Source: Ustulina deusta
Lineage: Eukaryota; Ascomycota; Sordariomycetes; Xylariales; Xylariaceae
Assembly (NCBI GenBank): GCA_023159155.1
Contig: JAJNNX010000003.1
Coordinates: 1,550,001 to 1,614,000 of the forward strand
Length of the DNA: 64,000 bases
Direction: 5' to 3'
The notes below the pieces were generated by a model. The model saw only the letters and a list, made by a program, of their open reading frames with translations. It searched no databases and had not been told where the DNA came from. Both the position numbers and the translations under genes were made by a program. The stretch's first letter is position 1, and every line of letters begins with the position of its first letter. Below are positions 38,101 through 50,430 of this stretch, in pieces.

Positions 38101-40288
38101 GGTTGCTTGTTACGCTTGTCAGTGCCCCGGCCTTGGAAACGGGATTCGCTTCTCGTCCAGTGGACTACTTAGTAGATAGGTAGTGTATCTCCTTTAATTA
38201 CTTACTTGAGGCGGCTTATACTTAGTGTACTATACTAATACACTGCACGCCATGCTATGTACGGGGGCATACTCTAGGCAGTACATTGCGTAGTACCTAC
38301 ACTAAGCATCGCAAAAGTGTGCTTAACTTAGTAGTCGTTGTCAAAGTGCTTTTAAACGCCTTGAAAAGCCCATAGTATCTGTCCAGGGGCACGAAAGCGT
38401 CCTCAGACGTTCCCAAGCGGTCAAGACTACGTAGCCCCGTTTAGACGGACTACGATGTATCTCAAAATCATGGAATAAAGGTGCCCTTAAGTAATTCGGT
38501 TCTCCTGACTCATTCCAGCGCGACGATGCGCACCCAAAGGCGTCGGTTGGGGTAATGTTACCAATGATGCATCCCTCCGGCCACCATTTTCTCTCCCGGG
38601 AATTATCTGGCACCGGTTTAGAGTGGTCGGCGCTACTAGTAGTGTACAGTACTAAATGCCATTCCTGGGTTCGACCCATGCTTGGGTCCACACCCCTGTC
38701 CCCTGTCATTTGTTCCTTCTGGCCTGATCCCAGTGCACCCCACCTAGTACACACTAGCTACAACTACGAGACTTGCACTAGCTCATTGTACGTCCCACGC
38801 TGGTATAGTTACGGAACCATGTGCGTATTGGCTTGGGGAGGGGCTTGCCAGGGTGCTGTTACATGGCAGGTCCTCTTTCACGCAAGCTTGTACTGTACAG
38901 TACATGTGGATGGGCGTGCAGGGTCTTGAGCAGACGACCTACACCACACTACATCATACAATAAGCGGTGCCATCGCACAAACTGGACTGGACATCTACA
39001 GCAATCCGTTCGTGGTGACATTTTGTCTTCTGGACGACTTCTTTCCTTCCGCTCTCTTTCGACACGCACACGACCCCAGCATCTGTTTTCGTTTTCGTCA
39101 CTTGGGCTCAGCCGGCGGTTTCAATCGTGTTTTTCCGTTTCCCACGCTCTTCCCAGCAGCCCGCAGCCCGCAGCCAGCACGCCGCAGACGCCCCGAATCT
39201 CCAGCAATCACACGCAGGCCGAGGTGGACACGAGCGACTCAGCCCTATTGAAAATCGAGATATTACCTCCGAGACTCGTCATCATCCCATCCGACGCCGA
39301 TTTGCTGTTGTGGTGAGACATGGTTCCCGCCTGATCGTGTGAACCGACCACGCCAGCTAGTGTGCTAGTCCGTCGACCCGTCGCAGTGCTGAGGAGAAAC
39401 ACGGTTCACGCTCGGGTTTCGATCGCATCTTGGGCCCGCGTCGTCTGAGCAGTGTGCATCTGAGGTGAGATCATATCCAGCACTTCTCCCCTGGCGATTG
39501 ATCCAGTGGCTGTTCGCCCAGAGAGCGTGCCGTGCCAGTGCCAAACGCCGGATGTTCGTACTATGCCGTGTCGACACGGTGCAGAAAAAGCAACGAACAT
39601 AAAATAAAAAGAAGCTTAGCTCCCTTCCTCTCGGCACCCTATTGCAACCCCCTCCCGTGTGCTAATAAGACGTCGTCCGCCAGGCTCGCCTCCGAACTTG
39701 GTCTAATCAAACCGGGTCCCGCGAGAAAAAGAATACAAGAGAGGCAGTTTCGCCATCTTGACACCACCATCGCTGTCGTCCGCTGTTGACCCTTCCCGGC
39801 TTCTAGGCCGCACGTCAATAAGCAAGCGATTCGCGAGACCACGCTGTCCAAGGCACCTCGAGAGGAGCCACACTCGACTTTCCGACGAGCATTGCAGGAC
39901 CTCGACCGAGTGGACACGGCAGAGGTTGAAGATCTAGCCGCGAGGTGTAGTCTAGACAAGCAACCTTTGGTCCAACGCCTCCCACAGAGCTACCCGAGTC
40001 AGATGCATCAGTCCTAAACTTACTGGCTGGGGGGTTATTCTGGCATCGCCATTTACTGGTCGTAGTCGCGCTATGGAAGCGGGTGAACCTGGCGCTAGGC
40101 AAAGGTTGGTCATTGTCATGATTATTCAGAGCTATGGCAGTAGAGTAAGGGGGGGAGAGGCCATGTCTATATTTTATCAAATGCATGTGCTGACCAGCTA
40201 TTGACCCTTTTCCACAGTGCTTTTTCGTCCGCCACAAGATCCGAAGCATACACCCACAGCCATCTCGAAACACGCACCAGACACTTTC

Positions 40289-40324
40289 ATGAACCACCGG
40301 CGATGGCTGCTGCTACTTTGCTGA
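40289..40324 (+). promoter_or_regulatory. overlapping upstream ORF of nsdD
   Basis: An ATG at 40289 opens an 11-codon frame ending in TGA at 40322-40324, so it starts before and ends after the nsdD ATG at 40303, in another frame. If the mRNA leader includes it, ribosomes starting here would miss the main start. Its context is weak (T at -3), so leaky scanning is expected. Confidence 0.45.
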
Positions 40325-41610
40325 CCCCGGCTACGGCATATCACCCTCACAGCCAGCCATTCTCATCCCCGTACCATCAACCGCCGCCTCCGCCAGCGGC
40401 CGCTACTATGATTCCGCCTGGTGACCTCAAACGGGTGTCTGCCGAAATTACGAACGGTCCGCGCCAATCGCTTCCGTCTATCTCGGAAGTCTTCTCGACT
40501 GGGAAATCAAGTCACTATTCACCTACAACCCCGACCACGTTGGGCGGTTCTCAAAATCTCCCTCCCCCATTTACCTCTGTGGGGCCGCCACCACAGCAGC
40601 GACCCGAGCCAGGTCCAGAGCCACGATCGCTACCCACGCATGATGAGAAATATTTCCGGTACCCCCCACGTCACGACTCTGGTCCGTCTCAAGGAGCCGC
40701 AACTCAGTCTTCCTATTCCTTCCCAGAACATCGTGATACCCCCAAGGTGTCAGAAGCACCGCCGAGCAGTAGCCATCTGAATTCCCAACCCCCGCCTTCT
40801 ATGCCATACCCTCCCGGACAATTGCCACTTTCAGCAGCCACAGCTACGACTCGACACCACGGTCCTCTTCCACCCTACGAGGCGCACCGACCGCCGCCAC
40901 CGCCACGTGTGGATGACGAATACGGGATGCATCGAGCCCGGTATGACACGACTCTAAATCGACACTTCGAAGCATGGAATTATGCGGACTGTCTTAACAA
41001 AGTCGGTGGCACTGAACCCCTCGATGTCCATATGTTGCTGACGGATTGTATAGATTGCCTGGAATGCCAATACTGTTCGCAACTTTGCCGAAGCATACAT
41101 AAAGGTGGCGTCGGAGCAGCATGGGGGTCAGCCCATTCCCGAGCGACTACCTAGCGAAAAGGAAGTCAGCGAGCTTATCGACATATCAATTTGGCTCAAG
41201 AGCCAGTTAGAGAACGTTCGCGACATCGTGCAACACAGCATGGCGGAAAAAGCCCGAGATAGCAACCGGAACGACGGCACAAGCTATGACGGTGATGATG
41301 ATATCAGTATGTATGGCGATAATGTGAAGCCGTCACCATATGGTCTGGGAGAGTCCAAGAAAAGGCGAGGGGTAAGTGCTGTCTCTCAAGCCACGAAGAT
41401 ATCAACAACTAATCAGATGCTCTCCAGCGCGCGGCACCACCAGGACGTTGTCATAGCTGCAATCGCATAGACACACCTGAATGGAGACGAGGGCCAGACG
41501 GCGCAAGGACGTTATGTAATGCATGTGGTTTGCACTACGCTAAACTTGAGCGCAAACGACAAATGGAACAACGATCCATCCGTCCAAAGGCCGTAGAGGA
41601 GAGACCTTGA
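40303..41610 (+). CDS. nsdD: GATA-type zinc-finger transcription factor NsdD / SUB-1 orthologue
   Basis: Three exons (40303-41001, 41054-41371, 41428-41610) encode 399 residues. The first ~215 residues are rich in Pro, Ser and His. The conserved NsdD block follows: a [14 protein letters not shown] segment, then NFAEAY (from about 242) and QPIPERLP. The basic KKRRG leads into a C-terminal GATA zinc finger, CHSC..CNAC with 18 residues between the cysteine pairs (type IVb), ending 20 residues after GLHYAKL. In Aspergillus NsdD activates sexual development and represses conidiation; Neurospora SUB-1 is needed for fruiting bodies and light responses. Intron 1 has an unusual GTCGGT donor but a good CTGAC branch site and TATAG acceptor, and splicing there gives the length expected from NsdD. 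Intron 2 is canonical (GTAAGT). The gene stands alone in about 24 kb of gene-free DNA. Confidence 0.95.
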
Positions 41611-44600
41611 TTCTTTCAGTCGACCGCAAATTATTCTCGTCACCACGATCCTTTCACTGGGGCGAATTAAAGCAATCGGTAGGAGTCTTGCACCCACCAA
41701 ACTTCATACCAACGTATTAGCCCCGACATCGATGAGGGCACTTACATCGTTTACGATACACATATATATTTATATATAATTCATGTCAAAGCACCTTGCA
41801 CGCTGGCCCTCGTTTTCTCCCTCTTTTTCCCCCTTTTCTTTTTCTTGTTTCTGATTGATTGATATTTTCGGGTCTCATTGTATATACCCTCATGTCGGCA
41901 AAAAGGGTTTGGGCACATTAGGTCACAGCATCAATCGGCGTTTGTTTCTCTGGAGTTTTTGGTCACCTTTGTTGCGTTAGAGATAGGCATATGGTCGGGG
42001 CGAGATATTGTACTGGCCAACATTTTTTTTTTTTTTCAACCAAGAGGGGCTAGCCGTGAAGGTGTAGGAAGTCGAGCTGCTTTTTGCGTTTCAAATGCGT
42101 GCATGAAGTTGCGTGTGGGTTGACAGATCATTGCATGGCATAGATGGCGGGCATTTCTCGCCAAGGAGCGTGGGCGGCACTATGAATACGTATTCCAAAA
42201 TGCATCTACGTCTCACTTACACACAGTAAATCCCTCAAATGCCCTAGTTAAAATACCACCGTTTCAACAATTCACCAGCTGAGCTAGTTCTCAGGGAATA
42301 TTTGAGATACTTGGGTACTCTCTGGACATTCGTTTGTAGCCCATTTCGAGTCTTGCATGGGGTAAGGAGAAGGTAGACTAGGTTAGGTAGTTATTAGAGC
42401 ACAATCTCATCCACTCATTTGACCGAGGGATGACTAAAAACCCGTCCTAGGCCGCACAAGATACCATCCTTGTAGCTCGGACAGCTCCGTGACTCAGTCG
42501 TGATTCGTCGACCTAGCGCTAGGTGATCGCGGAGGCACACGCAAACCTAACACGAGTCAAGCTATGTAGGGCTTCCCGTAAAGGAGGGGAAGAATGGATT
42601 CCCCCAGCCCGATCTACGATGTGCCAGCGCAATAGGTAGTCAGATACTCCTCACGGCAACGGCACCATTAACATCGGCACTAAGAGCAGGATGCAGATGC
42701 TGTGGGTGTTGCACAGCACCACGCGGGAAGCGTGCTCCTGGAGAGCCCATGCCATACGACGTGAGCTGTCAGATTAACGACATGTGCTCGAGTTGTTGAG
42801 TTATTGCCAAGTTGGTGGTGCTACAGGCACGCGCACAAGAGAAGAGGGCACGGACAGATTAGCCTAGGCCTTGCTTACAACGGATGCCAGCCAAATGAGA
42901 CCGGTCAGAGAAAAACGGGATCGGCTGCTGGACTAGGCCGTGGAGCCGAGACCCCTTTCCCTCTCCCGGTTGCGTCTGTCTTACCTATGCCTGGGCTCTG
43001 GTCGCCCGGTGGCTGACGCACGGTTTCCGTACGGACGTACCTTGATGAAGCTGGCATTGAGTCTCACTTCGCGACTTGATGACTTGATGCTGTGCCCTTC
43101 AGTGAGCGTCACCCATGTTGCAGAGCGGCATGCGCGAGTGCAGTGTATGCGTATCTCTGTGCCTGTTAGGTTTTTCTCTGCCTCTTTTCTCCAGATGCAC
43201 GTTAGCCACCCTACGCCTTGTGTATTCCAATCGTTGAGGCCCAACTATAGCACTTGTAATCATCGGTCCGTTAGAAGCTAGGACAATGACGTATAGGCAA
43301 GGCTAGAAGCTGAGTGCCCAGGGGGGCCTGGACTAACCGTCACACACACATTCCGACTGGGCAGGTCACAAACAGTACGGGGAATGAAGGCTTAGTTAGA
43401 GTTGCATGTTCTCCGAGCCACACTGTTCCACAGGACGAGTTGCTGTGATGATGCTATCATACTCACTCCGCACTGCTCACCAACTCCTCTTGGGCTCTAC
43501 GGAAGGGGATGGGAAGCATACCCGGCACATCTAACAGTATTTGTCGACATGAAATCCATCCCCCAATTTACCACCTGTGCCGTCTTCCTGCGAGATCACT
43601 CGAATCTTCCGGTGGCGCTTTGAACAGAAGTACGATTTGGATCGCAGTGTTCTTGACGCCGACCGAGAACCGGCGGCAAGCTGCATGACAACCCATGTCT
43701 CTCCAGACAACTCCTGTACAATACTCGTGCACGCTCCTGGCCTCTCCCCCAATGATACGGGATGCGACCTAGACGGGCGGGAGGCTGCGCTCTGCCGTCA
43801 GCAACAAGTACCTCAGCTCTGGAGCCCCGCCGCAAATCAGAATGATTGATCGAGTTGCTCGGCCTGCACCTGCAACGAAATCTTACCTGTGTCCCGATCT
43901 TCAACTTTCTATCAATTTGGTGCGACGATGTCCCATATAGAAGTCATTGCTGTTGCTGCATTATTGATAAGGGCGCCTCACCCGATGGCGCACACACATG
44001 CATCCCCTTACCCCTGATGCCTCTCCTCTTGGAGAAGAAGTACTGGCAAAAGAAAGCCGCCAATTTCATGTGGGCGTCGTGCGAGACACTGCGGATCGAG
44101 GCGCTAGACAAGGCCCCCGACGATGTGCGGCTCAAGGCCAACCAGTCATGGCGATGGTACATCTGTACTTCGCTGATGGACTCACCGCTGCCACATGGCA
44201 AACCTGACAATGCTGGAGGGGCCATGGCTGCAACCCTGACTGGGTTTCTCGGGTCTAGAGTTTGCCAGGGAATTACAGTACAGTAGTTAAGCCTGGGGTG
44301 CATTTTGGCGCCATCTTGCATGTCAAATGTCTATTGTCGTGGCCGTTAGGGTGCAACTCTGGAGTCTTTGCGCGCCAGCAACATCAGATCATCCCAGCAG
44401 CAGATCGGCGCAAAAAGCAAAAAAATGGATACGTAAAAAAAATAATAATAATAAAAAAAAGGTAGGTAAAAAAGACGCCTGCAGGATTTCTCACCCCGAC
44501 CCCCTTTGGAGGGCTTTTTTTTTTTTGGTTGTCTTTCCATGAGACACCCACGCAATGTGAGCTATCCCACACCCCCCGTTGCCAATCTGTCATCAACCAC

Positions 44601-44735
44601 TCCCGCAAATCCCGTCACACAGATCCAAGACACGGTCATACTTGCATCGCTTTACGGAGATACAGTCGGCAATCAGCCATCCCCTTGTACCATGTCGCAG
44701 GACTCTGTGCGCGTTGGGAACGACTATAGGGTCGC

Positions 44736-44759
44736 CACACACACCACACACACACACAC
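44736..44759. repeat. CA dinucleotide microsatellite
   Basis: Interrupted CA repeats in non-coding DNA. Confidence 0.8.
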
Positions 44760-45307
44760 GCCGTGGCATTGCATGAAACCCCGTATCTAGCTAATCCCCT
44801 TTTTCTCCGAGATACGACGGCGCTGGGCAAGGCCCGAGGCTATACATGTCGCTTGTCTGATTTCATGATGACATACCATGCGCGCGGCTGTATGTATGTA
44901 CCCAGCCAAGCCGCAAGACGTGATCTTGATACTAGTAGTTCTTCTTTCACAGTCCGCGCGGTAAAGGGGGGATCGAAGAAAATAAATAAATAGATAGATA
45001 GATAAACAACCGCTATTTTATTCAACAATAAGCCGGAACTCGCTACGGCCTGCCAGCCACGGGGCACATGTCTCGAAACGGCGGCGGGCTCGCGTCCAAC
45101 TTCCTCCGGCTCACGGGGGGTCTCAGGGCCCCACGCACAATCGATGCCATCGCCCGCGATCAAATGTCTGAGATCACCGCCCACAAGAGCGGCTATGTCT
45201 TAGCCGCGTGTATTATCTAGTATATATACAAAGTTGTGCTGTCTCAACGTCGGGCCTTGTTTCTCTCTTGCGAAGACAAAATCAAATGTTGCGCATGTCT
45301 CTGAAAA

Positions 45308-45325
45308 GAGGGAGGGAGGGAGGGG
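45308..45325. repeat. GGGA repeat
   Basis: Short GGGA repeat, similar to the longer one at 48167-48192. Confidence 0.75.
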
Positions 45326-47742
45326 TTTGCATTTGCTTGGTCTATGTAACTTACCTGAGGGCCACGTGGTGCCTTCTTTCACCACCCGATCCGAAGCACA
45401 GACTCAGCGTCATTCCACGGGCGTGTGTTCTCGCTCACCAGGCTCATCAGGATTGAAAGACATGATCGCTCCTCGGCTACTGCCGAGTGATCGCCGAATG
45501 GTGTGCGCGCCTCGCCTCGTCATGTATGTCTCTCTCTGGTCATCATGGTCTGAGTTTGTAATTCCCCCTTTTCTCCATTCTCTCTTTTTGTCCAAGCACA
45601 ACTTTTGAACGACTTATTGAAACCTGTGCCTTTCACCTCGGTTTTATGAGAGAGCTATTACATGATAATTTCGTTTAGGGCTTGGTCCTAAACCTAGCCA
45701 TCGATGTGATTCTTTAGATTTTTTTTTTTTAACTATGTAAATGCGGACGAGATCACACACGACTTGCTGGGGGATGATGGGCTAGGGCTAACCTAATCGA
45801 CAGGTAAAGAGTTCGCGCCGGTGCTGTCGTAGGGCGGTAGCCTAGTACGATCTGAATCGAAACTCGCATCGTCGATCTTGTCATTCGACAGATTTCGTCC
45901 ACCCCTTCCCCACTTTCTCATCCGGAGCTAAATTTTCTCCAAAGAATGAAAAGAAACTGACGATATCATGACTTAGGGGGGAAGCTGTCATGCCAGTCTA
46001 AATTCGACCAAGTTGCTGATAATGCGCATTCTACTGTACAACAGTAGAGTTTCGACCAATTAAACTTAACTTTTTTCTTGAGTGGCGTCTTTGCCGTATT
46101 TGGACAAGAAGAAGGCTAGATATTCTGTACTAGGTTGTCTGGACCTGATGTCCAAGCACCTCCTCATATTAAATCTTCCCTTACACTAGCTACTATACTA
46201 GCGACACCATTCACAATCTTGATGAGAGGACGCTAACGCATGGATGATCATCTGATCTGAGATGGGTTCATGATGGGCAGATGCGATGTCAGAACAGCCA
46301 AGATTCGCGTATTGTGCGTGCAGTAAGTCTTTGACTAACCTCGGTCTTCTGCCTAGTTGTAATAAAATACTACTTCTTCTTGCCTGTCTTACAATGAAGG
46401 TACTGTGCAGTGTACATGGAAGTTTCGTTCCAAGCTTGTCAAACAATATTCCAGTAGGCGTAGAGATTTAAATGGGGCAAGGGGTGATTCTTCTATGTAG
46501 AGCTCTCAGACAACACAAACCTTTGTCATGTTTCCTGTATAACCACCAACTATTAACTTTATTGTATGTATAGCTAATATCAAGAGTCAATACGCACGAG
46601 ACTGTGTCGAGACTAGTGAGTGAGGGGGGATAGAAAACTAATGTATCATCATCCTGGACGGAAAGTCATTAATGAGATACTAGGCATACTAGTTGCACAG
46701 GGAAATTTGTAGACTATATGCATCTAATAGCAAATAGTCTTAGGGGAGCTGCAACAACGTCACCTCGTATGCAAGCCTAGAAATAACGGGGTGTGCTACT
46801 ACACTCACACCAGACGGCGCCATCTTTTTCAGCTCACCCCATGGCGTCCGTTTCATGGGCGAAGAGATTCTAAGTGCTTAGACTATATATTAGCTACAGT
46901 AGTAGTGTAGTAGGCTAGGGCGCGCGATGGTAGCGGGGCGATTATCGAGATCTCAAACATCTTCACTGGTTTGTGCCCTTGCAGTTCTCTGCCACGATGG
47001 AGCGGGTACGATCTGTCACCACACTACATCATGTACATGTCGATACCTAAGGTATACCGCATCCAAAAACATCCTGGGTGGATATACCAGCTACTGCAGG
47101 TGCCTGACTCGCGCGCAAAAACGCGTGGGGCGTTTTGTGAACAGCCCGTCGGAACAGAAAGTAAGTACATGTACGCACTGGCGGCACTACCACGTTTAAA
47201 ACTGGCTTCCAGTGGTTTTGGTTTTTTTTTTTGCTCGTAACAATCTCACATCACTACTGCTGCCTCCTCGATATGAATCTAGAGTCACATTCCAGAACAC
47301 CGTCTACCACGAATAAGTGCAAAGTCTTACTGTATGCGGTGTCTGGAGCCTTATTTCAAATCATGGATGTGGTGGGTATTGGTGGTTGGTTACATCTGAG
47401 AAGCTTGCTTTGCATTCCATCCTGCCATGTAGACACACCGGTGAACATCGTATGCGTCCCTCTCGCCGCCGTCCGGCAGGGAGAGTAAGTATAGTAAGTA
47501 AGACAGCGGGCGAAGATGATCAACTACCTACCTACCTACACATATCACACTGCTCGTCCTATTACCGGTAACTACCTATCCCTCGTTGTTCATCACATCC
47601 GGGTGGTGTCTACGGGATTCCCTGTTGGGGAAGTTTCCAATAGCTAATAGCAATAGCAAGCGAGCATAGTAATTAATAACTACATCGTGCTGCCTGCCTG
47701 CCTAACCGATCTCGTTTCACGTTTTGTCCTTTGAGTGGTGCG

Positions 47743-47863
47743 GAAAGAAGAAGAAGAAGAAAAAGAAAAGAAAGAAAGAGAAAAGAAGCTAGTGGAGAAT
47801 TTCCAAAGAAAAAAAAAGGAAAAAGAAAAGAGAGAGAGAGAGAGAAATAGAAGAGAAAAAAAG
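47743..47863. repeat. purine-rich GA/GAA tract
   Basis: About 120 bp almost entirely of A and G (GAA triplets, then GA dinucleotides). It produces a false Glu/Lys-rich open frame. Confidence 0.8.
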
Positions 47864-48166
47864 CCTCCCTGGCTATTAATATCTACAGCGAAGCCACTCA
47901 GCCGGAACCATTCCGGGGCCATTTCATCATGGTTTATTATCGTCTCTCTCGCTTACACGTGCGGCGTAGCGTGCCTTACGTATCTTTCGGACTCTGCAAG
48001 ATCGATCACACACACATGGGGCGTGTGTGACCTCTCACGATTCATCATCATGTCTCTCTCTGATGCCGGGACCGAGGTGTGGCCTTTTTTTTTTTTTTTG
48101 TCTTTTTTTCTCCTCCTCCTCCTTCCCTGCCTCCTAATTGTATTTTACATTATTCCCCGTGTCTGA

Positions 48167-48192
48167 GAGGGAGGGAGGGAGGGAGGGAGGGA
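48167..48192. repeat. GGGA microsatellite
   Basis: Six or more GGGA units on the plus strand. Four closely spaced G triplets make this a possible G-quadruplex. Confidence 0.85.
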
Positions 48193-48500
48193 AGAAGGTA
48201 GGGCATGTCAGTCAGGTCTCATGTATGTATGTAAACACGGCAAAAGTTTTGTAATGCCTGTCGTTATTCGGCAAGGAAGAGAGACATGCTAATGCGTGGC
48301 GTTTTCTGCCCGCTGCGGTTAGGGGAGGGTCTCCCGTACCGTACTCCTGGTACCCGTGGATCGAGCCCGTCCGTTTTTTTCCCACGGCTGCCCATCATCT
48401 GGGCAATCAGCCTGGTTGTACCTGTTAGTTTGGGGACACACTCCGTTTTTTTGCTTCTCCCGCGGCGGCTGGTCCCGCTCGCAATTCTCGCTTTGTGGAC

Positions 48501-48548
48501 TCTCTATCTCTCTATCTCGCTCTCGCTCTCGCTCTCTCTATCTCTCCA
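48501..48548. repeat. CT/CTAT pyrimidine microsatellite
   Basis: CTCTAT, CTCG and CT repeats in non-coding DNA. Confidence 0.8.
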
Positions 48549-50430
48549 CCGGCCTAGTAAGTAATATATATCCACAAGCGCCCACCGGTCGGTGACAATC
48601 CCCGAACCTTGGCCCATGGTACCTATCAGATCACCGGCCATCGGTGACATGATGGGTGTCGCGAATCTGCCGCCGGGGACTGACCGTACAGTACTCAGTA
48701 ATGTATACGGACCGAGTGGACATTTACCACATCGAGTAATTCCATAGTCCCGCCATCCTGGGTGGGATGGGCGCCTCCGCCGGGGAAGCTTGCGATCGAT
48801 CATGTTGGGGGTCAGCGATGGCGCACCGTGCCCGTAAGTTTCCCTGAGACAAAGCCTCGATGGCGTGCTGCGATAGGCTCTCCGGCTCTCTGGTGCCTGT
48901 GCCTGCCTGCCTGCCCCGATTCACACATCCCTGCATACATATGCACGATGTGATGTCTGTTCTGGACAGTCGAACGCATGGTCGATGGGCACGGTGTACA
49001 TCGAGGTATCTGGATTTGATAGGCTGGTTTGTTTTCTTTCCATCCAGCTCTGCGTGAAGCGTACGTACTCGGCCCTATTGGCTGGCTCCCTCGCAAACAC
49101 TTACGGAATTTACTGGTCGGCTGGGCTGGGGCTTGATGCTGGTGACTATTTACGAGGCGTTATGGTTGTACACTACTGTCATTGTACTATTTTAGGGCTC
49201 CTTCGCGATCGGCATCAAAATGAGAAGGAAAAGTATACTACCTAGCTACTACAGCTGTGCATGAATTAGTCCAGAACGAATCATGTTCCTGGGGTTATAA
49301 ATATCAACATTAGCGTTAAGAATCCACAAACGTTTGTCTCAAATTCCCTAGTGCACCGAGATGATCCGTGTCGAAGTCCTCGAGTATCCGGCCATATACA
49401 TCTATACAGTCTATGCTATAAGCACGGCAAAGCGTGGGTAGCACAGTCTGAACATTTTTTCAGGCACCATATTGTTACAGGATAATTCCGACTCAACCAT
49501 TATCAGCAAAAGTCCCAGACCACTTCTGCAGATCACTTCTGATCATATCGTCTGGGGGGTAGACTAGTCCGGCTAGGAACAACATGATACGATGCACATG
49601 GAAACAGTAGTAACAAGTGCGAGTGTTTGGGATTTGTATAGTATGTGTGTCTACATTAGCTCAGGTTCTCGGTCAAGATACATTTACTAGCAGTTCCGGG
49701 AAACCGGGTGCTCGCGCCCAAAGCCACAAGTGACAGACGGTCTAATACACTTACGGGGGGGGAGGGGGGAGAAGAGAAGAGAGAGGTCTGGCCGCGTCCA
49801 CCAAAGCCTCAATCGAACGATTTATGCATGAAGGAAGAGGTGTTTAACCCGGGCGTATGGATCGGTCTAAAGTCGGGAAGAATTTCATCTTGATTTCCCT
49901 ATGCCAGATAAGGCGGTGCGACTTGTGCTTGTGCTATCATGGTATAGGCGGAGCGCCACCGGGAAACTAAAAACAGAGAGCGACCTGAAGAGCTTGTTTC
50001 GTGGCCCAGGACCCGTAGTCTAGTCTAGTTCTATTAGACCGGCGGTCGATCGCCTACACTAGAAACGCCACTACGCACATATCACCAGACTATCAGCCCA
50101 AAGAGTATAACGTAGGCAGTATAAAGATCCTTAGTAGGTATAATGTTTGCTATTCTAGCGTATCTATGGTGGCTATTTCCTACCACTGGGTAGGTAGGTA
50201 GTTAGTCTACTGATGCGTGTTATTGTCCCAGTCGTATGGCATACGAAGAATAAATAGTGAAAATGCCGGAAGAGCGGAAGAGAAGTAGTGTAGGAAAAAG
50301 AAACCTGAAAAAATGTGATGTCCCTCGAATGTACCGCTAATTTATAGACTAGCAAGACGCACGAGTGGGAACGTTACGCGGTAACACCGCGTTTCTTAGC
50401 TAATAGAACTTCCTCAAACTGAGTGTTAGT

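Larger units (their letters stand above)
26400..40302. other. 13.9 kb gene-free region upstream of nsdD
   Basis: No gene could be supported on either strand. Open frames are under about 160 codons, overlap each other on both strands and lack domains. The stretch carries many microsatellites, homopolymers and TAGTGTAC / CCTAGGTA words. The last 1.3 kb (from about 39.0 kb) looks like a 5' leader or core promoter for the GATA factor: a pyrimidine-rich tract near 39020-39070 followed by CT-rich DNA and many ATG triplets. Confidence 0.55.
41611..50430. other. 8.8 kb gene-free region downstream of nsdD
   Basis: No gene could be supported. It contains the nsdD 3' end, the glutamate-cysteine ligase 3' end and many simple repeats. 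The longest frames, 43846-44286 plus (146 codons, no ATG at its start) and 47735-48166 plus (repeat-driven Glu/Lys run), are rejected. Confidence 0.55.

Noticed and set aside
38341..38929. 137- and 124-codon frames on opposite strands
   Set aside because: They overlap each other and contain TAGTGTAC-type intergenic words; neither has a domain.
43846..44286. 146-codon plus-strand open frame
   Set aside because: Does not begin with ATG, no recognisable domain, and overlaps open frames of similar length on the other strand.
47735..48166. 143-codon plus-strand frame rich in Glu and Lys
   Set aside because: Produced by the GA/GAA microsatellite.
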